DNA from: an uncultured Collinsella sp.
GTDB taxonomy: Bacteria; Actinomycetota; Coriobacteriia; Coriobacteriales; Coriobacteriaceae
Reading direction: 5' to 3'
Assembly (NCBI GenBank): GCA_900544875.1
Contig: UQWS01000015.1
Coordinates: forward strand, 1-47,868
Length of the DNA: 47,868 bases
Positions 17,377-25,194 of the stretch are shown here, piece after piece; position 1 is the first letter of the stretch; each line of letters opens with the position of its first letter. A program made the translations under genes and the position numbers. Below the pieces are notes generated by a model. The model ran no database searches and was not told the DNA's origin. It worked only from the letters and a program-made list of their open reading frames with translations.

Positions 17377-17417
17377 CTAAAACGTTTGACTAACCCAAGC
17401 GAAAACCCTGCTATCCT
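17377..17417 (+). promoter_or_regulatory. candidate promoter and LacI-type operator of the nan-type operon
   Basis: TTGACT (17386-17391) and an extended -10 box TGC-TATCCT (hexamer 17412-17417) suggest a promoter; the 20-base spacer is too long for a strong one. The -35 box is overlapped by CTAAAACGTTTGAC (17377-17390), a near-palindrome centred on CG as in LacI/CcpA-family operators, and 11 of 14 bases match the perfect palindrome upstream of gap. If real, a repressor here would block sigma-factor binding. The first 90 bases after uvrC (17286-17376) show no terminator with a T tract. Confidence 0.4.
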
Positions 17418-17448
17418 GCGGGTTGACGAAGACTGATATCTCACCTCG

Positions 17449-17531
17449 CCGATACATACTGTCTGGCGAATCGTTTGTCAACGAATTCGGTGAACGGTAG
17501 TAAATACCGTTCAAGCGTATGTATGTATCGG
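17449..17531 (+). ncRNA. predicted three-way-junction leader RNA
   Basis: The leader can fold into three helices around one junction. P1 is 11 perfect pairs (17449-17459 with 17521-17531). P2 is 9 pairs with one bulged A (17467-17475 with 17480-17489, loop TGTC). P3 is 9 perfect pairs (17491-17499 with 17505-17513, loop GTAAA). Junction strands are 7, 1 and 7 bases. It lies 119 bases before the first gene of the nan-type operon. The architecture is aptamer-like, but the sequence does not match riboswitch classes I know. P3 alone could instead be a DNA operator. Structure was found by eye only. Confidence 0.5.
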
Positions 17532-17627
17532 TCGCCGAGCGCGGCACCTCAGTTGGGTACGTCGGTAGGTAAGGTATATATCGTCCGCAAGTTGCGCGGG
17601 GGCAAGTTTAGGTGCTCCCGAGTAAGA

Positions 17628-17646
17628 TTCTCTATTGATAGGAGAA
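17628..17646 (+). promoter_or_regulatory. hairpin covering the ribosome binding site
   Basis: TTCTC and TA (17628-17634) can pair with TA and GAGAA (17639-17646, one bulged G) around a TTGA loop. The right arm contains the AGGAGA ribosome binding site of the gene starting at 17650. Such pairing would lower translation unless it is opened. Confidence 0.45.
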
Positions 17647-17649
17647 GAC

Positions 17650-19263
17650 ATGGCCATCATCAACAAGGGTATGTCCAGGCGTTCGTTCCTCGGCCTCACC
17701 GGCAGCGTCGCTGCTGTCGCAGGGCTTGGTCTCACCGGCTGCGGTGGCAGCTCTAGCGACGAGGGTTCCGCTTCCGGTTCCACCGATTCCGCTAACCGTG
17801 GCGGCGGCGTGATCACCGCTGGTTCCGCTTACGCTCCGTCCAGCTTCGATCCCGCCAGCACCGGCTCCGCTGTGGGCCTGGGTGCTAACTGGCACGTCGT
17901 CGAGGGCCTCTACGGCATCGATTACCACGACTACAGCACCTTCAACGAGCTCGCCACCGACGATCCCAAGTCTGTGGACGACACCACTTTCGAGGTCACC
18001 ATCCGCAAGGGCGCCAAGTTCTCCGATGGCACCGAGGTCACCGCTGACGATGTCGTTGCCTCCTACACCGCTTGCGCCGCTTCCGCTACCTATGCTCCGT
18101 TCTTCCAGCCCTTCGAGTCCATCGAGGCCAAGGACGCCAGCACCGTGACGGTCAAGACCAAGGTCCCCAACTTCTCCCTGCTCAAGGATCGTCTGGCCAT
18201 CGTCCGCGTTACCCCGGCCACCCAGACCGAGGAGGATCGCGCCAAGCAGCCGATCGGCTCCGGCCCCTGGATGTACGACTCTATCTCCGATACCGAGATC
18301 ACCCTGGTTCCCAACCCCGAGTACAACGGTGAGTATGCTGCCGAGGATAAGAAGATCCAGTACAGCATCCTGACCGACCCCACCGCTCGCGTTACCGCTC
18401 AGCAGGAGGGCTCCACGCTCGTTATGGAGCTTGTTACCGCTGACGCCGTCGACCAGCTCGAGAGCGCCGGCTGCAAGATCGATAACGTTCAGGGTTTCGG
18501 CACCCGCTTCATCATGTTCAACGTCGCCAAGGAGCCTTGGAACAACGTCAAGGTCCGTCAGGCTGTCATGTATGCGCTCGACACCGAGAAGATGGTCAGC
18601 AACACCTTCGCCGGCCTTGCCACCGCTGCCAGCTGCTACCTGCCCAAGAGCTTCACCAACTATCATGAGGCTTCCACGGTGTACAAGACCGACGCCAAGA
18701 AGGCTAAGAAGCTCATCGAGGAGTCTGGCATCACCCCGGGTGCCATCACCCTGCGCACCACCGACAACGAGCAGATTAAGGGCATGGCCGCCCAGGTCAA
18801 GAACGACCTCGACGCTCTCGGCTTCGATGTGACCATCCAGACCGATACCTCGCCGGCTACCTACGCTGCCATCGACGGCGGCGAGGCCTACGATATCCTC
18901 CTTGCCCCTGGCGATCCTTCCTGCTTCGGCGCCGACCCCGACCTGCTGCTCAACTGGTGGTACGGCGACAACGTCTGGATGCAGACCCGTTGCCCGTGGA
19001 AGGAGTCCGCTGAGTGGCAGAAGCTCCACGGTCTCATGGACGAGGCTCTTGCCGCCGAGGGCGACGAGCAGCAGAAGAAGTGGAACGAGTGCTTCGACAT
19101 CATTGCCGACAACGCCGTTCTGTACCCCGTTGTCCACGTCAAGACCGTCTCCGCTTCCTGGGACGATCCGTCCACTGCGCCCAACGGCGAGGCCCTCGAT
19201 GGCTTCAAGGGCATCGGCACGACGAGCATGTCCTTCAGGGGCGTTGCGACCGTCAAGGCGTAA
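17650..19263 (+). CDS. Tat-type lipoprotein substrate-binding protein of Dpp/Sat-type ABC transporter
   Basis: Extracellular solute-binding lipoprotein (SBP family 5, oligopeptide type). It feeds the permeases encoded next. Its N-terminus has twin arginines in SRRSFLG (R10-R11), a hydrophobic stretch and the lipobox LTGC with C31, followed by a Gly/Ser-rich linker. This predicts export in folded form through Tat and lipid anchoring. The mature part has the family pattern FNELATD...GAKFSDGTEVTADDV. Length 537 aa is normal. Its neighbours encode a sialic-acid pathway, so the likely ligand is sialic acid rather than peptide (inference). Start ATG at 17650 with AGGAGA five bases upstream. Codon use is strongly biased to C-ending codons, suggesting high expression. 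Confidence 0.85.
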   Translation: MAIINKGMSRRSFLGLTGSVAAVAGLGLTGCGGSSSDEGSASGSTDSANRGGGVITAGSAYAPSSFDPASTGSAVGLGANWHVVEGLYGIDYHDYSTFNELATDDPKSVDDTTFEVTIRKGAKFSDGTEVTADDVVASYTACAASATYAPFFQPFESIEAKDASTVTVKTKVPNFSLLKDRLAIVRVTPATQTEEDRAKQPIGSGPWMYDSISDTEITLVPNPEYNGEYAAEDKKIQYSILTDPTARVTAQQEGSTLVMELVTADAVDQLESAGCKIDNVQGFGTRFIMFNVAKEPWNNVKVRQAVMYALDTEKMVSNTFAGLATAASCYLPKSFTNYHEASTVYKTDAKKAKKLIEESGITPGAITLRTTDNEQIKGMAAQVKNDLDALGFDVTIQTDTSPATYAAIDGGEAYDILLAPGDPSCFGADPDLLLNWWYGDNVWMQTRCPWKESAEWQKLHGLMDEALAAEGDEQQKKWNECFDIIADNAVLYPVVHVKTVSASWDDPSTAPNGEALDGFKGIGTTSMSFRGVATVKA

Positions 19264-19325
19264 GACTCGCTTGAGTCTGTATGCAGGATGTCGGTCGTTG
19301 GGACCGTATCCTCATAGTTGAAACA

Positions 19326-19380
19326 AAGACCCGGGCGGCAACGATGTCGCTCGGGTCTTGTAATGAGTATCCGTACTCAT
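19326..19380 (+). terminator. two hairpins between binding-protein and permease genes
   Basis: The first stem has 12 pairs (19326-19337 with 19348-19359, one G-U). The second is a perfect 7-bp stem (19363-19369 with 19374-19380). Neither has a T tract. A likely role is partial termination or protection of the 3' end of the upstream message, making more binding protein than permease. Confidence 0.5.
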
Positions 19381-19420
19381 ATACCAGTTGGTCCTACCGA
19401 CAAAAGAAAGGGGAGAGAAC

Positions 19421-20377
19421 GTGAACAACTTGCTACGTTTGATTGGAAGGCGTCTTGTGGCGCTGCCGATCATGGCATTGGGCGTCACCGTCCTGGTGTT
19501 CTTCCTTATGTCGTTCTCCAAGACCGACCCCGCCTACACGGCGTTGGGTGACGGTGCCTCGCCCGAGGCGGTTGCCGAGTACCATGAGAAGTATGGTCTG
19601 GACGACCCCTGGCCCGTGCGCTACGTGCGCTATATGGGCGATCTGATCCATGGCGACATGGGCACCTATGGTGCTGCTCGCAACTCCGTTGCCAAGCGCA
19701 TCTCCACGGCCCTGCCCGTCACGATGCAGCTGACCTTCATCGGTCTTGCCATCGGTGCGGTCGTTTCGTTTTTGCTCGGCGTCATCGCGGCACTGTATCG
19801 CGACAAATGGCCGGACCAAGTGATCCGCGTCTTTTCCATCGCCGGCTTGGCAACCCCGTCGTTCTGGCTTGCCGTTCTGTTGATCCTGCTATTCTCTTCC
19901 TACCTTAAGGTGCTCCCGGCATCGGGTGCTCTGCCTCACTTCACCACGAATCCGGTTGGCTATCTGGGACGTATGATCATGCCCGCTATCGCCTTGGCAT
20001 TTCCGCTGACGGGCCAGATGACTCGTATCGTGCGTACCGCCATGGTCGAGGAGCTCGACAAGGATTATGTCCGTATGGCTCGCGGCGCCGGCGTTCCCGA
20101 GAAGGTCGTCGTCGGCATCAACGTTCTTCGCAATGCGCTGATCACCCCGGTCACCACCCTCGGTCTTAAGATCGGTTACCTCATGGGCGGCGCCGTCGTC
20201 ATCGAGGTTATCTTCAACCTCCCCGGCATGGGCACCGCGATTCTGCAGGGCGTTCAGGGCAACGAGGCGAACCTGGTTCAGGGCGTCGTTATCGTCGTTG
20301 CTCTTGCCTTCATCATCATCAACATCGTGGTTGACATGCTCTACCTGCTCATCAACCCGCGCATCAGGACGGTGTAG
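19421..20377 (+). CDS. ABC transporter permease, DppB type
   Basis: Membrane subunit of the operon's importer. The 318-residue protein has an N-terminal transmembrane segment right after LRLIGRRL, a periplasmic stretch with the conserved YGLDDPWPVRYVRYMGDLIHGDMG, and about five more hydrophobic segments. The ATPase-contacting EAA loop is near 212-245 (DKDYVRMARGAGVPEKVV). This is the normal layout for the DppB/OppB/NikB family. Start: GTG at 19421 with AAAGGGGAG about six bases upstream; an upstream TTG in frame has no ribosome binding site. It is followed after three bases by the fused permease-ATPase gene. Confidence 0.9.
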   Translation: MNNLLRLIGRRLVALPIMALGVTVLVFFLMSFSKTDPAYTALGDGASPEAVAEYHEKYGLDDPWPVRYVRYMGDLIHGDMGTYGAARNSVAKRISTALPVTMQLTFIGLAIGAVVSFLLGVIAALYRDKWPDQVIRVFSIAGLATPSFWLAVLLILLFSSYLKVLPASGALPHFTTNPVGYLGRMIMPAIALAFPLTGQMTRIVRTAMVEELDKDYVRMARGAGVPEKVVVGINVLRNALITPVTTLGLKIGYLMGGAVVIEVIFNLPGMGTAILQGVQGNEANLVQGVVIVVALAFIIINIVVDMLYLLINPRIRTV

Positions 20378-20380
20378 ATT

Positions 20381-22396
20381 ATGGTAAAGATTCGAGAGAA
20401 GCAAACCGAGCAGCTCGAGAAGGCTGCCTCTAAGGGGCTCAAGCTCGGTGGCTGGAAGAAGATGACGTTGTCTTCTAAGATTGCCGCCGTCGTGCTGGTG
20501 CTGGTCGCCCTGACTGCGATTCTGGCGCCCCTTCTTGCCCCCTATAGCCCGGTCGAGATCTTTACGGCTCGCCAGGCTCCCGGCAACGGATTTATCTTCG
20601 GTACCGACGATAAGGGTCGCGACATTCTGTCGCGTATGCTCTACGGTGGTCGTTACTCGCTGATTATCGGCTTTGGCGCCACTGCCATGGCTCTGGTCTG
20701 CGGCTCGGTCGTGGGCGCCCTTGCAGCGGTTTCGCGCAAGGCCGTCTCCGAGACGATCATGCGTATCTTGGACATCATCATGTCCATCCCGGGCATCGCC
20801 CTCGCGGCCGTCTTCGTCTCCATCCTTGGCAACTCCGTGCCGTCGATCATCTTCGCCATCGGCTTTATGTACACTCCGCAGATTGCCCGTATCGTGCGTG
20901 CCAACATCGTGTCCGAGTACGGCGAGGACTATGTCCGTGCGGTCATCGTTTCCGGCGCCAAGGCTCCGTGGATTTTGATCAAGCATGTTCTGCGTAACTG
21001 CATCGCCCCGATCATGGTCTTCACCGTTACCCTGGTCGCCGACGCCATCATCTTCGAGGCCTCGCTGACCTTCATCGGCGCTGGTATTCAGGAGCCCACC
21101 GCTACCTGGGGCAACATCCTCGCCGACGCCCGCGGCGGCGTGCTTGCCGGCCGTTGGTGGCAGGCGCTGTTCCCGGGTCTGGCCATCATGATCACCTGCC
21201 TGGCGCTCAACATCCTCTCCGAGGGCATTACCGACGCCATGGCCGCTGCTCCCTCCGCCGCCCTGGATCCGACCGATTCCTCCAAGCGTCGCGAGGCCGA
21301 CCTGCTGGTCTCCGACCCCGTTCGCGCCTACAAGGAGCAGGCCCAGTCCCTCTCCGCTCGCCTTGGCGCCCTGCGCGATGTTGAGCTCAAGCGTGACGAT
21401 CGCCATGTGCCCGACGAGTCTGTCGAACCGATTCTCTCGGTCCGTGACTTCTGCATTCAGTTTGAGCATCACGGTGATATCAACGTCGTCGACCATGTCA
21501 ACTTTGACGTCCGTCCTGGTCAGACCATGGGTCTGGTGGGCGAGTCCGGTTGCGGTAAGTCCATCACCACGCTGGCCATCATGGGCCTGACCGACGATGA
21601 CGAGCACCTTTCCGGCGAGGTCCTCTGGGAGGGCCGTGACCTGCTCAAGATGAGCAAGAAGGAGTGGTTCGGCCTGCGAGGTACCGATATCGCTATGGTC
21701 TATCAGGACGCCCTGTCCTCGCTCAACCCCTCCATGCTCATCTCTGCCCAGATGAAGCAGCTCACCAAGCGCGGCGGAACCCGCAGCGCCGAGGAGCTCC
21801 TGGAGCTCGTCGGCCTCGATCCCAAGCGCACGCTTGAGAGCTATCCGCACGAGCTTTCCGGCGGCCAGCGTCAGCGTGTCCTGATCGCTATGGCCCTTAC
21901 CCGCGACCCCAAGCTGGTCATCTGCGACGAGCCCACGACCGCTCTGGACGTTACCGTCCAGAAGCAGGTCATCAAGCTGCTCAACGATCTTCAGGCCAAG
22001 CTCGGCTTTGCCATGATCTTCGTTTCGCACGACCTGGCGCTGGTCGCCGAGGTCGCCCACAACATCACGGTTATGTACGCTGGTCAGGTTATCGAGCAGG
22101 CGCCCACCAAGGAGCTGCTCACTAACCCGATCCACGAGTACACCCGCGGTCTTCTGGGCTCCGTTCTGTCCATCGAGAGCGGTTCGGGCCGCCTGCACCA
22201 GGTGCCCGGCGCCGTTCCGAGTCCGCGCGATTTCCCCAAGGGCGATCGCTTCGCTCCCCGCTCGAGCCATCCGCGTATTGGCCTGGACACCCGTCCGGTC
22301 TTCAAGCGCGTGCCCGGCACCGAGCACTTCTATTCCGAGCTCCCCGACGAGGTGCTCAAGGCAAATGGTTTGACCCCTCACGCGGAGGTGATGTAG
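20381..22396 (+). CDS. fused DppC-type permease and DppD-type ATPase
   Basis: One polypeptide carries two subunits usually made separately. Residues 1-290 are a DppC-type permease: an N-terminal membrane segment, FGTDDKGRDILSRMLYGGRYSL, and an EAA loop (GEDYVRAVIVSGAKAPWIL, about 183-201). A charged linker of about 50 residues leads to an ABC domain with Walker A GESGCGKS (about 387), Q-loop YQDALSSLNPSM, signature LSGGQRQRV (about 492) and Walker B VICDEPTTALD. The C-terminal tail aligns by eye to the usual Opp/Dpp extension but has lost its cysteines (GDRFAPRSSHP replaces GCxFxxRCP). I recall a similar fusion in the SatABCD sialic-acid transporter of Haemophilus ducreyi; not checked. The ATG follows the upstream stop by three bases. 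Confidence 0.92.
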   Translation: MVKIREKQTEQLEKAASKGLKLGGWKKMTLSSKIAAVVLVLVALTAILAPLLAPYSPVEIFTARQAPGNGFIFGTDDKGRDILSRMLYGGRYSLIIGFGATAMALVCGSVVGALAAVSRKAVSETIMRILDIIMSIPGIALAAVFVSILGNSVPSIIFAIGFMYTPQIARIVRANIVSEYGEDYVRAVIVSGAKAPWILIKHVLRNCIAPIMVFTVTLVADAIIFEASLTFIGAGIQEPTATWGNILADARGGVLAGRWWQALFPGLAIMITCLALNILSEGITDAMAAAPSAALDPTDSSKRREADLLVSDPVRAYKEQAQSLSARLGALRDVELKRDDRHVPDESVEPILSVRDFCIQFEHHGDINVVDHVNFDVRPGQTMGLVGESGCGKSITTLAIMGLTDDDEHLSGEVLWEGRDLLKMSKKEWFGLRGTDIAMVYQDALSSLNPSMLISAQMKQLTKRGGTRSAEELLELVGLDPKRTLESYPHELSGGQRQRVLIAMALTRDPKLVICDEPTTALDVTVQKQVIKLLNDLQAKLGFAMIFVSHDLALVAEVAHNITVMYAGQVIEQAPTKELLTNPIHEYTRGLLGSVLSIESGSGRLHQVPGAVPSPRDFPKGDRFAPRSSHPRIGLDTRPVFKRVPGTEHFYSELPDEVLKANGLTPHAEVM

Positions 22397-23224
22397 ATGA
22401 GCGAGACCGCAGTCAACGGCGTCGAGCCGATCATCTTCCTTGATGACGTCCACGTCACCTTTAGGACCCGTACCGGCTCGATTCTGCACCCCAACCTGGT
22501 TCACGCCGTCCAGGGTGTAACGATTAAGCTCATGCCCGGTCAGACGATCGGCATCGTCGGCGAGTCCGGTTGCGGTAAGTCCACCACCGCTAACGTCATG
22601 TGCGGCCTACAGGCCCCCACGAGCGGCAAGGTCTACTTTAAGGGCAAGGACGTTACCAAACGTAGCGCCGAGGACCGTCGCCACATGGGTCGCGTCATCT
22701 CGGTCGTGTTCCAGAACCCGGCCACGGCGCTCAACCCCCGCATGGTCGTTCGCGAGCAGCTGCTCGACCCCATGCGCGTCCACAACCTGGGTACCGAGGC
22801 CGAGCAGGAGAAGCGCGTCAAGGAACTCTTGGAGCTCACCGGTCTGCCCAGCTCCGCTGCCGAGGTTCTTCCCGGTCAGCTTTCGGGCGGCCAGCGCCAG
22901 CGCGTGGCAATTGCCCGTGCCCTGTCGCTGAACCCCGACGCTATCATCGCCGACGAGCCCACCTCGGCTCTGGACGTTTCGGTCCGCGCACAGATTCTGA
23001 ACCTGCTGACCGACCTTAAGAAGGAGCTCGGCCTGGCCATGGTGTTCATCAGCCATGACATCCAGACGGTCCGCTATATCTCTGACGACATCATCGTTAT
23101 GAATGGTGGCAAGATCGTCGAGCAGGGCGAGGCCAAGCAGGTCTTCCAGCACCCCCAGGACCCCTACACCAAGATGCTGCTCGGCGCTGCGCCGTCTCTG
23201 CTGCATCCCAAGCTCGGCGAGTAG
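22397..23224 (+). CDS. ABC transporter ATPase, DppF type, short C-terminus
   Basis: Second ATPase of the importer. It shows Walker A GESGCGKSTT (about 55), Q-loop FQNPATALNPRM, signature LSGGQRQRVAIARAL and Walker B IIADEPTSALDVS, all intact. At 275 residues it stops just after PYTKMLLGAAPSLLHPKLGE, so it lacks the cysteine-containing extension of 40-50 residues found in most Opp/Dpp ATPases, including the second transporter in this window. The ATG directly abuts the upstream TAG, implying coupled translation. Confidence 0.93.
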   Translation: MSETAVNGVEPIIFLDDVHVTFRTRTGSILHPNLVHAVQGVTIKLMPGQTIGIVGESGCGKSTTANVMCGLQAPTSGKVYFKGKDVTKRSAEDRRHMGRVISVVFQNPATALNPRMVVREQLLDPMRVHNLGTEAEQEKRVKELLELTGLPSSAAEVLPGQLSGGQRQRVAIARALSLNPDAIIADEPTSALDVSVRAQILNLLTDLKKELGLAMVFISHDIQTVRYISDDIIVMNGGKIVEQGEAKQVFQHPQDPYTKMLLGAAPSLLHPKLGE

Positions 23225-23240
23225 CCTCGCTTTCCCTCCC

Positions 23241-23268
23241 GTGCGCCCGGTTCCCTTGCCGGGCGCAC
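23241..23268 (+). terminator. intercistronic hairpin
   Basis: A perfect 10-bp G+C stem (GTGCGCCCGG with CCGGGCGCAC) around an 8-base loop, with no T tract. It separates the transporter genes from the esterase and catabolic genes. Confidence 0.5.
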
Positions 23269-23304
23269 CTCCGTTGCGATTTCGAAAGGTTGGGTTCACG
23301 AGCC

Positions 23305-24282
23305 ATGCCAAGTGCTCAGGAGCTACAACATCAATTTGATGAATATCGAGGCGCCATGCCCCGTCCATCAGATTTCGATCTCTTTTGGAAGGATCGCATG
23401 GCCGAGGCCGACGCCGTCGGGCTTGACTATGCGATCGAGACGGCATCGGTCACCGATGCCGCGACCTGCCAGCTTTTCGACCTCTGGTATACCGGCATGT
23501 GTGGCGCGCGCCTGCATGCCAAGTACCTTAAACCCGTCTCGGACGAGCCCGTGCCATTGGTACTTCAGTTCCATGGGTATCCGGGTGCAAGCCGCAGCTG
23601 GTTTGAGCAGGCGTCGTTTGCGGGAATGGGCATGGCACTCATCGCCCTCGACTGCCCCGGCCAAGGAGGTCCCTCCGAGGACATTGGTGGATTTGAGGGC
23701 ACAACTGTTGCCGGTCATATCGTCGCCGGTATCGACGGCGACCCGGCCAACCTCTACTATGTCCGCTTGCACCAAGATATTCGCATCCTGTGCCGCATCG
23801 TTCGCGAGCTCGAGGGCATCGATCTTGCGCGTGTGTTTGTGAACGGCGCGTCGCAGGGCGGCGGTTTGGGCATTGCGACCTGTGCGCTTAACAGCGAGCT
23901 TATCAATCGTGCCGCCATCCTCTATCCCTTCCTGTCAGATTTCCGCCTAGTCTGGGATTTGGATGCCGACGACATTGCCTACGAGGGCCTGCGCTATTGG
24001 TCTCGCTGGTTTGACGAGGACTCGACTCGTATTGACGAAGCCTATGCCAAGCTGGCGTACTTCGATTCCAAGAACTTTGCCCCTATGGTCAAATGCCCCG
24101 TGCTGTTTGGCACCGGCACAGCCGATATCGTCTGTCCGCCAGCGACGCAGTTTGCGGTCTATAACAACCTGACCTGCGAAAAGCGTCATGAGTTCTTTGA
24201 AGGCTTTGGCCACGAGGAGATTCAGGATTTTGACGATCTGATCATTCCGTTTTTCTGCAAGGGAGGGGAGGCTCATGTCTAA
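23305..24282 (+). CDS. acetyl-xylan-esterase-family (CE7) deacetylase
   Basis: Alpha/beta-hydrolase of the AXE1/cephalosporin-C deacetylase family (325 aa). The catalytic triad is visible: nucleophile S183 in GASQGGG, an aspartate in GTADIVCPP and a histidine in GFGHEEI. The oxyanion-side motif is FHGYPGASRSW. No signal peptide is seen, so it works in the cytoplasm. In this operon the likely substrate is an O-acetylated sialic acid, whose acetyl groups must be removed before aldol cleavage; this is inference from context. Start ATG at 23305 is chosen by homology; the GAAAGG upstream is 15 bases away, which is far, and a TTG at 23290 is the alternative. Its end overlaps the next gene by 8 bases. 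Confidence 0.85.
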   Translation: MPSAQELQHQFDEYRGAMPRPSDFDLFWKDRMAEADAVGLDYAIETASVTDAATCQLFDLWYTGMCGARLHAKYLKPVSDEPVPLVLQFHGYPGASRSWFEQASFAGMGMALIALDCPGQGGPSEDIGGFEGTTVAGHIVAGIDGDPANLYYVRLHQDIRILCRIVRELEGIDLARVFVNGASQGGGLGIATCALNSELINRAAILYPFLSDFRLVWDLDADDIAYEGLRYWSRWFDEDSTRIDEAYAKLAYFDSKNFAPMVKCPVLFGTGTADIVCPPATQFAVYNNLTCEKRHEFFEGFGHEEIQDFDDLIIPFFCKGGEAHV

Positions 24283-25126
24283 GTGCGAGAGCAATGTCGA
24301 CGAGCTGATTGTCCCCGGACTCGTGGGAATTCCTGGAACGGTTTCGTCAAGGCTCGCAGAATATCGGGACTGGCGCGGTGATGTCCAAGCAGATGTTTCT
24401 GATTTAGAGACATGCGCTTCGAATCTTGAGATTCAAGGCCTGGCCATAACGGCGATTGACTTTGTTAACCCCTGCGCCCGTTACTCGGAGGTCTCCTTTG
24501 AGCTCGGTGACGATGCGATTCACGCTCGTTTGATCGAGCCTGTCGGTCGTGCCCGAGTATCTGAGCGCGTGCCGCTGTGCCTGATGTTCCACGACATCGA
24601 TCGGCCTGTGCGCGGCTGGCATCACATGACGAGATTTGCCGCCATGGGGTATGCCGTCCTCGCGCTGGATGACGATGTTGCTGGTGCGGACGACCTGCGG
24701 CGGGGGATTTCTTCGCCCGCTTTTGTCGAGCGCGTCCGTTGGGGTTGCGCGCTGGCGAAGGTGGCGCGCAATCTTGATGGCATGGACCCCGACCGCATCT
24801 TTGCATGGGGCGAGGGTCTTGGCGGCGGAGTCGCGCTGGCGGTTTCTGCTCTGGACGAGCGGGGCCTCGCCTGCACGGCGGTTGCCAATCCGCTTCCTGG
24901 CGGCCTCGAGGCGCTGTCGTCTCGGGTGCGCGGATTGGTGCTCATGGGCACATCGCTTATGGATACCGTGAGCGATCCCAAGGATCAGTTTGCCGTATTC
25001 AACGGTCTTGAGTGTGACCGGAGGCATATCATCTATGCAAAATACGCTCACGAGCGCATCAATGCGTTCGAAAACGAAGTCGTCGACTTTTTTAACCAAA
25101 CGTTCTACTCGTGTTCTTTGGCCTAG
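24275..25126 (+). CDS. AXE1-family paralogue lacking the catalytic serine
   Basis: A 283-residue relative of the preceding esterase. The C-terminal half aligns by eye: GTSLMDTVSDPKDQFAVFNGL matches GTGTADIVCPPATQFAVYNNL, and YAHERI matches FGHEEI, so Asp and His of the triad are kept. At the nucleophile elbow it reads GEGLGGG where the partner has GASQGGG: the serine is glycine (residue 181, codon GGT at 24815-24817). The lid and oxyanion region (FHDIDRPVRGW) is also shorter. It is unlikely to be a serine esterase. It may be a regulatory or substrate-binding partner, or a decaying copy; the frame is intact. Start: ATG at 24275, with GGGGAGG just upstream, overlapping the esterase stop. Confidence 0.8.
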   Translation: MSKCESNVDELIVPGLVGIPGTVSSRLAEYRDWRGDVQADVSDLETCASNLEIQGLAITAIDFVNPCARYSEVSFELGDDAIHARLIEPVGRARVSERVPLCLMFHDIDRPVRGWHHMTRFAAMGYAVLALDDDVAGADDLRRGISSPAFVERVRWGCALAKVARNLDGMDPDRIFAWGEGLGGGVALAVSALDERGLACTAVANPLPGGLEALSSRVRGLVLMGTSLMDTVSDPKDQFAVFNGLECDRRHIIYAKYAHERINAFENEVVDFFNQTFYSCSLA

Positions 25127-25194
25127 ACGGCCTGGACACTGCCAACAAGAGTGGGTGGCATAGGGCCGCCCGCCAGACAGCTAAGGAGATTCTT

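Noticed and set aside
17449..17531. Hammerhead ribozyme as explanation of the three-way junction
   Set aside because: The required core sequences (CTGATGA and GAAA at the junction) are missing.
17573..17578. GGTATA, the half-site of E. coli NanR, in the nan-type leader
   Set aside because: Only one copy is present, where NanR needs tandem repeats, and no NanR-like gene is nearby. Probably chance in an A+T-rich segment.
19889..22504. Long open frame on the minus strand (871 codons), and similar ones at 14052-16874 and 33068-34879
   Set aside because: These lie antisense to clear genes with strong C-ending codon bias, which keeps the opposite frame free of stops. Their translations are low in complexity and match no family.
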